Assembly (NCBI GenBank): GCA_031556035.1
Contig: JAVBTT010000001.1
Coordinates: 102,228-166,227 of the forward strand
Length of the DNA: 64,000 bases
From: JAVBTT01 sp031556035
Lineage (GTDB): Bacteria > Bacillota > Clostridia > Oscillospirales > UBA929
Direction: 5' to 3'
Shown here: positions 24,782 to 32,810 of the stretch, piece by piece
How positions within the stretch are numbered: position 1 is the stretch's first letter
Layout of the letters: every line of letters begins with the position of its first letter
Notes under the pieces: model-generated
Seen by the model: only the letters and a program-made list of their open reading frames with translations
What the model was told of the DNA's origin: nothing
Database searches by the model: none
Program-made: the position numbers and the translations under genes

Positions 24782-25351
24782 TTACGTTTCAATATGCTCA
24801 CAGATTTCAATCATCTTGGATTCCAGCGTTTTCAGGTCTTCGAACGCTTCAGGCTTTTTTCGTGGATCGCGCAGAAGGTAGGCGGGGTGATATATCCCCA
24901 TCATGAAAAACTTACCTTTCTGGAACCACTGACCATGCTCCTTTGTAATTTTAAAGTCGTCCTTTATCAGCTTTGCCGCCGCGACGCGGCCGAGACACAC
25001 AATGATTTTCGGCTTTATCAGCGCGACCTGGTTGCGCAGATAGTCTATGCAGGCGTCCTGCTCAAGGTTGAGCGGGTCGCGGTTATTGGGCGGGCGGCAT
25101 TTTACGATGTTCGCGATATAAATTTTGGATCGGTCAAGCCCTATGACGGCCAGCATGTCGTCCAGCAGCTTTCCGCCGCGACCGACAAATGGCTCTCCCT
25201 TGATGTCCTCCTGCTCGCCCGGTCCCTCTCCAATGAACATGACCTCAGCCTCGCGGCTGCCCACCCCGAACACGACGTTCGTGCGCGTCTCGTGCAGGTC
25301 ACAGCCCTTGCAGGACATGCATATTCTTTCGAGCTCTTCCCAGGGCAGCAT
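24782..25351 (-). CDS. Uracil-DNA glycosylase, family 4
   Basis: The enzyme excises uracil from DNA in base-excision repair. The 189-residue protein is of normal length for family 4 and has its [4Fe-4S] ligands: two in CMSCKGCDLHE, one in NIVKCRPPNNRDP and one in IIVCLGRVAA. Motif GEGPGEQEDIKGEPFVGRGG, which contacts uracil, and the HPAYLLR motif near the C-terminus are intact. The ATG at 25349-25351 has GGAGGCCGCTT upstream. It precedes the P-loop gene in the same direction and is divergent from the small membrane protein. Confidence 0.95.
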   Translation of the reverse strand: MLPWEELERICMSCKGCDLHETRTNVVFGVGSREAEVMFIGEGPGEQEDIKGEPFVGRGGKLLDDMLAVIGLDRSKIYIANIVKCRPPNNRDPLNLEQDACIDYLRNQVALIKPKIIVCLGRVAAAKLIKDDFKITKEHGQWFQKGKFFMMGIYHPAYLLRDPRKKPEAFEDLKTLESKMIEICEHIET

Positions 25352-25372
25352 AAGCGGCCTCCTTGTGGATGA

Positions 25373-25401
25373 TTGAGATTGGGGTTGCGGCGTGGTATAA
25401 T
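25373..25401 (+). promoter_or_regulatory. Promoter of the zinc-ribbon membrane protein gene
   Basis: TTGAGA (25373-25378), 17-bp spacer, TATAAT (25396-25401), about 45 bases before the ATG at 25447. Confidence 0.72.
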
Positions 25402-25446
25402 AGGGACTAATTGCCGTATTTGTAAGTGAGGATTGATATTTTTACG

Positions 25447-25923
25447 ATGAAAAAGAGGGAGCAATGCAGATTCTGCGGCGATAAGCTGGATGAAGTTAGC
25501 CCGATGGGCCTGTGCGGATACTGCGCGACAAGGGAACTCGAGGATACGAAGAAATATTTCCTTCGCTCGGCGATAGGCGGTACTGTATTTTTTCTTATTG
25601 TGTTCACCGTTATTTCTCTGATTAAAGCCAATTATCAGGGACTGTCGGAATTTTATGCCGGTTACATAGTGGGTTCGGCTGTGGTTTCCTCCATTGCCAA
25701 TGTTTCGGCACGAACGCAAATCATAGTTTATCTGATATGCTTTATTATACCTTTCGGACGATATGTAAAATATAAGGCGAGCGCCGCGGACAACGTGGAA
25801 TTTGGCGGCGACGCCGGAAGCGCGGTGGTGATGATTGAGCTGCTGATTTCGCTTGTGTCTGGGCCGTTTTGCATTGTCCTCAACATATACAAGCTGATTA
25901 AGCTGTCAAAATATACAGACTGA
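25447..25923 (+). CDS. Small membrane protein with N-terminal zinc ribbon
   Basis: This protein of about 158 residues is not assigned to a known function. The N-terminus has two CxxC pairs (CRFCGDKL and LCGYCATRE), a likely zinc ribbon. Three or four hydrophobic segments follow (about residues 36-56, 65-80, 86-103 and 130-150), so the protein should sit in the cytoplasmic membrane with the zinc ribbon inside. The start is uncertain: ATG 25447 is used, but GTG 25426 in the same frame is possible and the ribosome binding site (GTGAGGA) is not ideally placed for either. It is a single-gene transcript with clear promoter and terminator. Confidence 0.75.
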   Translation: MKKREQCRFCGDKLDEVSPMGLCGYCATRELEDTKKYFLRSAIGGTVFFLIVFTVISLIKANYQGLSEFYAGYIVGSAVVSSIANVSARTQIIVYLICFIIPFGRYVKYKASAADNVEFGGDAGSAVVMIELLISLVSGPFCIVLNIYKLIKLSKYTD

Positions 25924-26002
25924 TAGACTGCCGCACCGTATACAAAACCCCGGCTCGAGCATATCCTGACTCTGTTCCTAATATACATATATACGTATAC
26001 AT

Positions 26003-26046
26003 TCCCCGATACGCCCGAAGGCTGTCGGGGATATTGCGTTTTTTAT
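26003..26046 (+). terminator. Terminator of the zinc-ribbon membrane protein gene
   Basis: Stem TCCCCGA (26003-26009) with inner GCC/GGC pairs and arm TCGGGGA (26025-26031), then GCGTTTTTT. It faces the 3' end of rnpB. Confidence 0.78.
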
Positions 26047-26526
26047 TGGCGAGCAGGCCTGTAAGCCGGGTTCTGTCGTGGACAGCCATCTATCTGGGCC
26101 GCCCGTTGCCGGGACGGCTCGATGCCACCCTGTCGGGGACGGCGGCTTTTATAAAAAGCCTTTGCCGGGCCGGGTACGCCCCCTGTTCGGTGTTGCTCCG
26201 GATAGAGTTTACAGGGTTCTCCGGTCTCCCGGAGAACCGGTGAGCTCTTACCTCGCCGTTCCACCCTTACCCGGAGGCAGTTGACAGTTGACAATTGAAA
26301 GTTGAAAGTTGAGGAGTTATTATTGTAACTGTCCGCAAAGCGGACTCCAAAACTGTTAACTGTTAACTGTACACTGTCAACTGCCTGCGGGCGGTATATT
26401 TCTGTTGCCCTTTTCCTCAGGTCGCCCTGGGCGGACGTTATCCGCTATCCTTGCCCTGTGGAGCCCGGACTTTCCTCACACGCGGCCTTTCGGCGCTGCG
26501 CGCGCGGCTGCCCAGCCTGCTCGCCA
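26046..26526 (-). ncRNA. rnpB: RNase P RNA, bacterial type A, with an enlarged helix P12
   Basis: RNase P RNA is the catalytic RNA that trims tRNA 5' ends. On the minus strand the conserved segments appear in order: GAGGAAAGTCCGGGCTCC, CAGGGCAAGGATAGCGG, AAAAGGGCAACAGAAA, GGGTAAGGGTG, GGTAAGAGCTCACCGG, GATGGCTGTCC and ACAGAACCCGGCTTA. Helix P1 pairs GGCGAGCAGGC (26515-26525) with its complement at 26048-26058. The order of elements is type A, as usual in Clostridia. At about 480 bases it is longer than the common 350-400, because helix P12 (between ACCGCC and GGGTAAGGG) contains a 110-bp heptad-repeat palindrome. Transcription starts just after the promoter at 26533. Exact ends are estimates. 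Confidence 0.95.
26276..26385. repeat. Inverted heptad-repeat insertion inside rnpB helix P12
   Basis: On the plus strand five heptads run from 26281: TTGACAG, TTGACAA, TTGAAAG, TTGAAAG, TTGAGGA. The opposite arm (about 26351-26383) reads AACTGTT, AACTGTT, AACTGTA, CACTGTC, AACTG. The arms pair heptad by heptad, ending in an apical hairpin GTCCGC-AAA-GCGGAC (26331-26345). The whole forms an extension of P12 and keeps the flanking conserved RNase P segments intact. Confidence 0.85.
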
Positions 26527-26532
26527 CGCGTT

Positions 26533-26561
26533 ATTTTACAGGAAAAGCGGATGCGTGTCAA
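26533..26561 (-). promoter_or_regulatory. Promoter of rnpB
   Basis: Minus strand: consensus TTGACA (26556-26561), 17-bp spacer, TAAAAT (26533-26538). The predicted start agrees with the P1 5' strand at 26525. Confidence 0.85.
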
Positions 26562-26625
26562 TCGCGCACGAGAAAAGGTTATAGCATGGAATTGTAATCG
26601 GCGCATTTTTCGACAAAAGCGGCGA

Positions 26626-26654
26626 TTGCATTAAAAGGGAATGAATAGTATAAT
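26626..26654 (+). promoter_or_regulatory. Promoter of the murD-M42 operon
   Basis: TTGCAT (26626-26631), 17-bp spacer, TATAAT (26649-26654), divergent from rnpB. Leader of about 80 bases before the murD TTG. Confidence 0.75.
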
Positions 26655-26743
26655 CGGTGGTGTCGGCTCGCATTCGGGTCTGTCAGTATACTGCAATATG
26701 CCGCATTTTTATACAACAATGTATTATGCACAAGGTGATTTGT

Positions 26744-28063
26744 TTGGACAATAATTTTGGCCTGTTCCGCGAGAACCTGCGCGGCAAGTCCGCGGTCGTA
26801 ATAGGCATGGGGGTCAGCAACACCCCGCTTGTAAAGCTGCTGCTCTCGTGCGGTGCGCGGGTGACCGTGCACGACAGAAACGAGAACATCGACAGGGCTC
26901 CCTGGGAAGCGCTGGGCGTTTCCTTTTCGCTGGGCGAGAGCTATCTGGACGATGTTTCAGGGGACATCGTGTTTCGAACGCCCGGACTGCGCCCGGACGT
27001 GCCCGGGCTGGAGCGGGCAAGGGCGGCGGGGAGCCTTGTGACCTCCGAGATGGAGGTCTTTCTCAGGGTATGCCCGTGCCCGGTAATCGGGGTCACCGGC
27101 AGCGACGGGAAGACGACGACGACGACTCTGATCGCCGAGATGCTCAAGGCGGAGGGAATACATACCCATGTGGGGGGCAATATCGGCGCCCCTCTGTTGG
27201 CGGACGCGGCGTCCATGGCGGAGACGGACATGTGCGTCGTCGAGCTGTCCTCGTTTCAGCTCATGGGTATGGAAGCAAGCCCGCAAACGGCTGTGATAAC
27301 AAACATTGCCCCCAATCACCTGGACTGGCACAGGGGCATGGACGAGTATGTAGCGGCCAAACGCGCCATATTCGAGAATCAGGACTCGAACGGGCTGCTG
27401 ATTCTCAACGGGGACAACGGGTACACCTCCCGCATGAAAGGACTGGGACGCACTGAATTTTTCGGATGGGACAGGGTGCGGGACGGCGTAATTGACGGGT
27501 TTTTGCCGACCGGGGATATTCTCATAAAGGGGCGGCACAACGTTGAAAACTATATTGCCGCCATATCCGCTGTCCGGGGACTCGTGAGCGATGAGAGCAT
27601 ACTGGGGGTTGCAAGGTCGTTCGGCGGGGTCGCGCACCGCAACCAGCTTGTGGCGGAGGTCGGAGGCGTAAAGTACTATAACGACTCGATCGGTTCCAGC
27701 CCGTCCAGGACGGTCGCCACCCTTTCGTCTCATGAGGACGGGGTGATACTGATCGCCGGAGGGTACGACAAAAAGATACCGTTTGACGCGCTTGCCGGAG
27801 CGCTGCCCGGAAAGGTCAAGGCGGTGCTACTGATCGGAGCGACGGCCGGAGCTATCCGGGAGGCTGCCGAGCGGGTTATGGGCTGCCCGCCTCTGCACGA
27901 CGCGGGAGACCTCGCGCGCGCGGTGGATATGGCGCGGGAGCTGGCAAGGCCGGGGGATTCGGTGCTGCTGTCTCCGGCTTGCGCGTCATTTGACCAGTTT
28001 AAAAACTTCGAGGAGCGCGGCAACGCGTTTGTAAATATAATAAAGGGGATGAGAGAGTGTTAG
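26744..28063 (+). CDS. murD: UDP-N-acetylmuramoyl-L-alanine--D-glutamate ligase MurD
   Basis: MurD adds D-glutamate to UDP-MurNAc-L-Ala in cytoplasmic peptidoglycan precursor synthesis, using ATP. The 439-residue protein shows the N-terminal Rossmann part (VVIGMGVSNTPL), the ATP-binding loop GVTGSDGKTTTTTLIAEML, the NIAPNHLDWH motif, the carbamylated-lysine region and the C-terminal GGVAHRNQLV and YNDSIGSSPSRTVATL motifs. I chose TTG at 26744 because AAGGTGA lies just upstream and it gives a normal N-terminus; an ATG at 26726 in the same frame lacks such a site. It is away from the usual mur/fts cluster and overlaps the first M42 peptidase gene by seven bases. Confidence 0.95.
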   Translation: MDNNFGLFRENLRGKSAVVIGMGVSNTPLVKLLLSCGARVTVHDRNENIDRAPWEALGVSFSLGESYLDDVSGDIVFRTPGLRPDVPGLERARAAGSLVTSEMEVFLRVCPCPVIGVTGSDGKTTTTTLIAEMLKAEGIHTHVGGNIGAPLLADAASMAETDMCVVELSSFQLMGMEASPQTAVITNIAPNHLDWHRGMDEYVAAKRAIFENQDSNGLLILNGDNGYTSRMKGLGRTEFFGWDRVRDGVIDGFLPTGDILIKGRHNVENYIAAISAVRGLVSDESILGVARSFGGVAHRNQLVAEVGGVKYYNDSIGSSPSRTVATLSSHEDGVILIAGGYDKKIPFDALAGALPGKVKAVLLIGATAGAIREAAERVMGCPPLHDAGDLARAVDMARELARPGDSVLLSPACASFDQFKNFEERGNAFVNIIKGMREC

Positions 28064-29076
28064 ACGCAAGAGACGCCCTGGCGGCGCTGTGCGGCATTGA
28101 GGCCCCGGCGGGCTTCGAGTCGGCTGTGACCGCCAAGGCGGCGAAGCTGCTGGAACCGCTTGTGGACTCATGTGAGACGGACAAGCTTGGAAATCTGCTG
28201 GGCCGCTGGGCCTGCGGAGAGGAAAACGCCAAGACGGTGCTGCTGGACGCCCACCTGGACGAGATCGGCTTTATGGTGACCGGCAAAGAGGACGGCTACC
28301 TGCGCTTCTGCGCGATAGGCGGGGTGGACGAGCGCATGCTGCCCGCCGGCGAGGTGACGCTGCTCACCGAGCCGCCGACGTACGGCGTGGTCGCCTGTCT
28401 GCCACCTCATGTGCTGTCCCCGGAGGACAGGGAGAAGGCGCCGAGGATTACCGAGCTGTATATCGACGCGGGCGGCGCGGAGGTGCCGGTTGGCACGGTG
28501 GGAACCTACCGCGCGAAGTGCTTTCCGCTGGGGGAGAAGATGATATGCGCAAAGTCGCTGGACGACCGCGCCTGCTTTGTGGCGATATTGCGGGCTTTGG
28601 AGCTGATTCCTGCCGTGGAGCTGCTGCGCGGGAAGAAGCGGAGCGTGAATATCGTCGTCTGCGGGAGCGTTCAGGAGGAGCTCGGGACGCGCGGGATTGG
28701 GCCCGCGGCCTACTCCGTGAATCCGGACTACGGGGTGGCGGTGGACGTCACCTACGGCAGAAGCCCGGACACGCCGCGCGAGAAGACGTTCGAGCTGGGC
28801 TCCGGGCCGTGCGTAGGCATGGGGCCGGAATGCGACCGCAGGCTCTCCAAACGCCTGGCGGAGCTGGCAAAGGAGCGCAAAATACCCTATAACCTGGAGA
28901 TCATGCCCGGAAGGACCGGCACGAACGGCGGAAAACTTCAAACCTCACGGGGCGGCGTCGTGACCGCCGTGCTGTCCTTTCCGGTTAAATACATGCATTC
29001 CCCTGTTGAGGTTATGCACCTTGACGATCTTGAAAATACCGCGCGCCTTCTGGCGGAATGGGTGGTGAGCTTATGA
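28057..29076 (+). CDS. M42 family metallo-aminopeptidase, paralogue 1
   Basis: M42 enzymes are cytoplasmic, di-metal, tetrahedral aminopeptidases (TET/YsdC/FrvX type). The 339-residue protein keeps the metal and catalytic residues: His in LLDAHLDEIGF, Asp in SLDDRACF, the Glu pair in VQEELGTRG, Asp in AVDVTYGRS and His in KYMHSPVEV. At the signature where the other copies read GGTDA it has GRTGTNG, an Asp-to-Asn change at a conserved but non-ligand position. Translation starts at GTG 28057, inside the end of murD (seven-base overlap, GGGGATGAGAGA upstream). First of three consecutive paralogues. Confidence 0.9.
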   Translation: MLDARDALAALCGIEAPAGFESAVTAKAAKLLEPLVDSCETDKLGNLLGRWACGEENAKTVLLDAHLDEIGFMVTGKEDGYLRFCAIGGVDERMLPAGEVTLLTEPPTYGVVACLPPHVLSPEDREKAPRITELYIDAGGAEVPVGTVGTYRAKCFPLGEKMICAKSLDDRACFVAILRALELIPAVELLRGKKRSVNIVVCGSVQEELGTRGIGPAAYSVNPDYGVAVDVTYGRSPDTPREKTFELGSGPCVGMGPECDRRLSKRLAELAKERKIPYNLEIMPGRTGTNGGKLQTSRGGVVTAVLSFPVKYMHSPVEVMHLDDLENTARLLAEWVVSL

Positions 29077-30095
29077 GAGAGCTTCTGCGCGAGCTCTGCC
29101 TCGCGGACGGGGTGACCTCCAACGAGGACGAGATACGGGCGCTCATCCACTCAAAGGCGGAGAAATTCGCCGACGAGTGCTATGAGGACGCGCTCGGAAA
29201 TTTCATGGTGTTTAAAAAGGGCAAAAAATCCGGCGGCGGAACCGTCATGCTCTGCGCGCACATGGACGAGGTCGGGCTGATGGTGACGAGCGTCACCGAC
29301 GACGGATATCTGAAGTTTGCCCCTGTGGGCGGAATCGACCCGCGAGTGCTGGTCGGGAAGCGCGTCAAATGCGGGGAGGGCAAGGTTCCCGGCGTCATCG
29401 GCTTTAAGCCGGTGCATCTGGTGCAGCGGGCTGGGCCGCTGAAGCCTCCCAAGGCGGACGAGCTTTATATCGACGTTGGGGCAAACGACAAAGCCGGCGC
29501 GGAGAAAAGCGCCGGCCCCGGCGACATTTGCTCGTTTGACAGTGATTTCATAGAGTTCGGGTCTTTTGTCAAGTGCAAGGCGATCGACGACCGCCTGGGC
29601 TGCGCCGTCATGCTCACGCTGCTGTCGGAGGAGTTTCCGGTCGACGCGTGGTTCGCGTTTACGGCGCAGGAGGAGGCCGGGACGCGCGGCGCGATGACGG
29701 CGGCATATTCGGTCAAGCCGGACATAGCCCTCATAATTGAGGGGACAACCGCCGCCGACCTGCCGGAGACGGACGCGCACAAGAGGGTTTGCGCCCCTGG
29801 CAAGGGCGTCGTCATACCGTTTATGGACAACGGATCGGTGGCGCACCCGGAGCTGTACTCAATGCTGACTGGGCTGTGCGAAAAAAACGGTATCCCCTGG
29901 CAGACAAAGGAGTATGTGTCCGGCGGCACGGACGCGGCGGCCATCCAGCGCAGCCGGGCGGGCGTCAAGACGATCGGCATCGCGGCCGCGACTCGGTATA
30001 TCCACTCGCCGTCCTGCGTGGTGAGCGCGGAGGACTGCGACAATTTGCTGAAGCTGGCCAGGGTGTTTTTGAATGAAGTGGGAGGTATTGTATGA
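29073..30095 (+). CDS. M42 family metallo-aminopeptidase, paralogue 2
   Basis: This 340-residue protein is the second M42 enzyme. Ligands and catalytic residues are present: AHMDEVGLM, AIDDRLGCA, AQEEAGTRGA, IIEGTT (Glu in the place of the usual Asp, as in some subfamilies) and RYIHSP. The signature SGGTDAAAIQ is intact. I chose ATG 29073, which overlaps the previous stop as ATGA and has GGTGGTGAG upstream; an in-frame ATG at 29058 is possible. The next gene also overlaps by four bases. The divergence among the three copies suggests different substrate ranges or hetero-oligomers. Confidence 0.92.
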   Translation: MRELLRELCLADGVTSNEDEIRALIHSKAEKFADECYEDALGNFMVFKKGKKSGGGTVMLCAHMDEVGLMVTSVTDDGYLKFAPVGGIDPRVLVGKRVKCGEGKVPGVIGFKPVHLVQRAGPLKPPKADELYIDVGANDKAGAEKSAGPGDICSFDSDFIEFGSFVKCKAIDDRLGCAVMLTLLSEEFPVDAWFAFTAQEEAGTRGAMTAAYSVKPDIALIIEGTTAADLPETDAHKRVCAPGKGVVIPFMDNGSVAHPELYSMLTGLCEKNGIPWQTKEYVSGGTDAAAIQRSRAGVKTIGIAAATRYIHSPSCVVSAEDCDNLLKLARVFLNEVGGIV

Positions 30096-31096
30096 GCATA
30101 GATATATTTGAGACGATGGAAAAACTGGCTTCGGTATACGGCCCGGCGGGCCGAGAAACAACCGTGGCCGAAAAGCTCTTGGAAATGGCCAAACCATACT
30201 CTGATGAAATCCGCCTCGACGTGATGGGCAACGTCATAGCCCGCAAAAAAGGCGGCGGCAAAAAGGTTATGTTCAGTGCGCATATGGACAGCATAGGCCT
30301 TATTGTCACCCACATCGACGATTGCGGCTATCTGCGGTTTTCCAATCTCGGCGGCATCCCTCCGGCGCGTATCCTTGGGACTTTGGTGACTTTTGGCAAC
30401 GGCACGCGCGGTATTGTGGGCTGCGACGGCAAGGCGGACATGAAAAACCTCAAGCTTGAGAGCTTCTTTATCGACATCGGCGCGAGGGATGGGGACGAGG
30501 CCCGCCAAAAGATCAGGCTCGGGGACGCGGCGGTATACGACCAGCCCACCTTGATGCTCGGCACCCGGATCGCCTCCCCCTATCTGGATGACCGGATCGC
30601 CTGCGTCGTGCAGCTTGCCGCTATGGAGCGGATAAAAAAGCCGGTCAACGACCTGTATTTTGTGTTCTCCGTCCAGGAGGAGCTTGGGTGCCGCGGCTCC
30701 AAAACGGCGGCGTTCGCGATTGAGCCGGATTACGGCTTCGCGGTGGACGTCACCGGGGTGGGCGACGTGCCTGAGACAAAGCCTAAAATGGATGTGCGCC
30801 TGGGCGGTGGAGCCGCAATTAAGATAATGGATATGTCTGTGATGTGCCACCCGAGGGTTGTGGAATATCTCCGCAAAAGGGCCGAGGAGGGTAACATTCC
30901 CCACCAGATGGAGATACTGCTCTACGGCGGAACGGACGCCAGCACCATGCAGGTGTCGCGCGGCGGCGCCTACGCGGGAGGGATTTCGATTCCCACGCGC
31001 TATGTGCACAACCCGATTGAGATGTGCGACCTTGGCGACGTGGAGGCCTGTGTGGATCTGCTGGTCGCGGCGAGTGAGATAGAGCTTAAATATTGA
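30092..31096 (+). CDS. M42 family metallo-aminopeptidase, paralogue 3
   Basis: This 334-residue protein is the third M42 enzyme. Present are AHMDSIGLIV, YLDDRIACVV, VQEELGCRGS, AVDVTGVGD, the YGGTDASTMQ signature and RYVHNPIEM, giving the full set of metal ligands and the catalytic Glu. ATG 30092 overlaps the previous stop (ATGA), with GGGAGG upstream. It is the last gene of the murD-M42 operon. A promoter at 31144 starts the next transcript; I see no strong terminator between. Confidence 0.93.
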   Translation: MSIDIFETMEKLASVYGPAGRETTVAEKLLEMAKPYSDEIRLDVMGNVIARKKGGGKKVMFSAHMDSIGLIVTHIDDCGYLRFSNLGGIPPARILGTLVTFGNGTRGIVGCDGKADMKNLKLESFFIDIGARDGDEARQKIRLGDAAVYDQPTLMLGTRIASPYLDDRIACVVQLAAMERIKKPVNDLYFVFSVQEELGCRGSKTAAFAIEPDYGFAVDVTGVGDVPETKPKMDVRLGGGAAIKIMDMSVMCHPRVVEYLRKRAEEGNIPHQMEILLYGGTDASTMQVSRGGAYAGGISIPTRYVHNPIEMCDLGDVEACVDLLVAASEIELKY

Positions 31097-31143
31097 TGTA
31101 CCAGTTAAACCTTGCCGCCGGTGGCGGGGAATCCATTATATAC

Positions 31144-31172
31144 TTTACAAAATTCACCCCATACTCTATAAT
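31144..31172 (+). promoter_or_regulatory. Promoter of the symporter-PaaK operon
   Basis: TTTACA (31144-31149), 17-bp spacer, TATAAT (31167-31172). A second possible -35 (TTGACT, 31174) has badly spaced -10 candidates. A short near-palindrome, ACGGTGCGTAAGACCGT, lies at 31184-31200 just downstream of the start point and might be an operator. Confidence 0.7.
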
Positions 31173-31259
31173 ATTGACTTAATACGGTGCGTAAGACCGT
31201 ATATACTCTGTAGTACGGTAGAAGGCGACCCAAATTTTGTAGTATGGAAGGTGTTTTTT

Positions 31260-32810
31260 GTGACAACGGCATTGATCGCACTAGCTCTTTTTGCGCTTTT
31301 GATGGTGGTCATCGGCATAGTAAGCTCCAGAACCACGAATACGATGGACGGCTTTTTGCTGGGCGGCAGAAAAATGGGCGCGTGGATGTCGGCTTTCGCC
31401 TACGGCACGACGTATTTTTCTGCCGTCATTTTTGTGGGCTACGCGGGCAAATTCGGCTGGGACATAGGCTTGGCCGGCATGTGGATCGGCGTCGGCAACG
31501 CGCTGATCGGCTGCCTGTTCGCGTGGAAAATACTCGCAAAGCGCGTTCGCAATATGACGCATGCGCTGAACGCTAAAACCATGCCGGAGTTCTTCGCCGA
31601 GCGCTATGACTGCAAAAAGATGAAGCTGTTTGCCGCGGTATTGATTTTTTTCTTCCTGGTGCCCTACGCGGCGTCGGTATACAAGGGGCTTGGCTCGCTG
31701 TTTTCGGCGATATTTCCCAACGCCGGAAACCTGATCCCGGGAGTGACGTCCAACCAGCTGTGCATGCTGATTGTGGCGGTGCTTACAGGGTTTTATCTTG
31801 TGCTCGGAGGCTATGTGGCCATAGCGCTTAGCGATTTCATACAGGGCATCATAATGCTGGGCGGCGTCGCGATAATGGTCGTCGCGGTCTTGCTCAACTC
31901 CGATGTGGGCGGTCTGGCGAACGCTTTCAGCCAGCTCAAGGCGATCAATCCGTCCCTTGTCTCGATAACGGGCGGAGGCAACCTGAATTTCCTGATGTTC
32001 AACATACTGCTGACCAGCGTTGGCACCTTCGGCCTGCCGCAGATGGTGCACAAGTTTTACGCCGTTAAGGACGACCACGCCATAAAGCGCGCGACGGTCG
32101 TCTCCACCCTGTTCGCGCTGGTGATCGGCTGCGGGGCATATTTTGTCGGATCAATGGGCCGGCTTATCCTCGGCAACAAGCTGCCGGAGGGGGGCTATGA
32201 CTCGGTGGTGCCTGAGCTGCTGATCAAGGCGTTTGGCGAATCGCTGCCGGGGCAGATACTGATATCGGTCATACTGCTGCTGGTGCTCTCCGCCTCCATG
32301 TCAACCCTGAGCTCGGTGGTTCTGACCTCCTCTACTGCGATAACGGTGGATTTTATCGGGGTGTTCCGCCCGGATTTCAAGGGCAGGGGGCAGATGCGCC
32401 TGACCCGCCTGCTCTGCCTTGTGTCGGTCGCACTGAGCTTTATATTCGCCAATTTCAACTTCGCAATCATCGTGTCGATCATGTCCTACTCCTGGGGCGT
32501 GGTCGCGGGCTGCTTCGTCGGGCCGTTTATCTGGGGGCTTTTCTCAAAAAAGACGACAAGGACGGGCGCGTGGTGCGGAATGTTCGCAGGGCTTGTGACT
32601 ATAATCACTTTTGTATCCGCCGGCATCGCGCAAAACCTCTCCGGGGCCGGAAGCTTCTACGAGGCGTTCAAGCTGGCCAGCGTAAACTCCCCGATATACG
32701 GCGTATGCGCGATGGCGGCATCGTTTATCGTTGTGCCGATTGTCAGCGCGTTTACAAAAAAGCCGGATGCGAGGCTTGTTCAAAGGGCTTTTGCGGGAGG
32801 CGCGAACTGA
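31260..32810 (+). CDS. Sodium:solute symporter (SSS family)
   Basis: This 516-residue integral membrane protein has about 13 hydrophobic segments and the SSS family pattern. DGFLLGGRKMGAWMSAFAYGTTYFS near the N-terminus contains the first sodium-site helix, and LVLSASMSTLSSVVLTSSTAI near residues 345-365 contains the serine-rich second part of the site. It imports a small organic solute with sodium. I chose GTG 31260, which has GGAAGG nine bases upstream. It directly precedes two phenylacetate-CoA ligase genes in one operon, so an aromatic acid is a reasonable guess for the solute. The family does not allow substrate prediction from sequence alone. Confidence 0.9.
   Translation: MTTALIALALFALLMVVIGIVSSRTTNTMDGFLLGGRKMGAWMSAFAYGTTYFSAVIFVGYAGKFGWDIGLAGMWIGVGNALIGCLFAWKILAKRVRNMTHALNAKTMPEFFAERYDCKKMKLFAAVLIFFFLVPYAASVYKGLGSLFSAIFPNAGNLIPGVTSNQLCMLIVAVLTGFYLVLGGYVAIALSDFIQGIIMLGGVAIMVVAVLLNSDVGGLANAFSQLKAINPSLVSITGGGNLNFLMFNILLTSVGTFGLPQMVHKFYAVKDDHAIKRATVVSTLFALVIGCGAYFVGSMGRLILGNKLPEGGYDSVVPELLIKAFGESLPGQILISVILLLVLSASMSTLSSVVLTSSTAITVDFIGVFRPDFKGRGQMRLTRLLCLVSVALSFIFANFNFAIIVSIMSYSWGVVAGCFVGPFIWGLFSKKTTRTGAWCGMFAGLVTIITFVSAGIAQNLSGAGSFYEAFKLASVNSPIYGVCAMAASFIVVPIVSAFTKKPDARLVQRAFAGGAN

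Noticed and set aside
26281..26383. Heptad arrays considered as a CRISPR-like array
   Set aside because: Units are seven bases without spacers, are arranged as inverted arms and sit inside rnpB.
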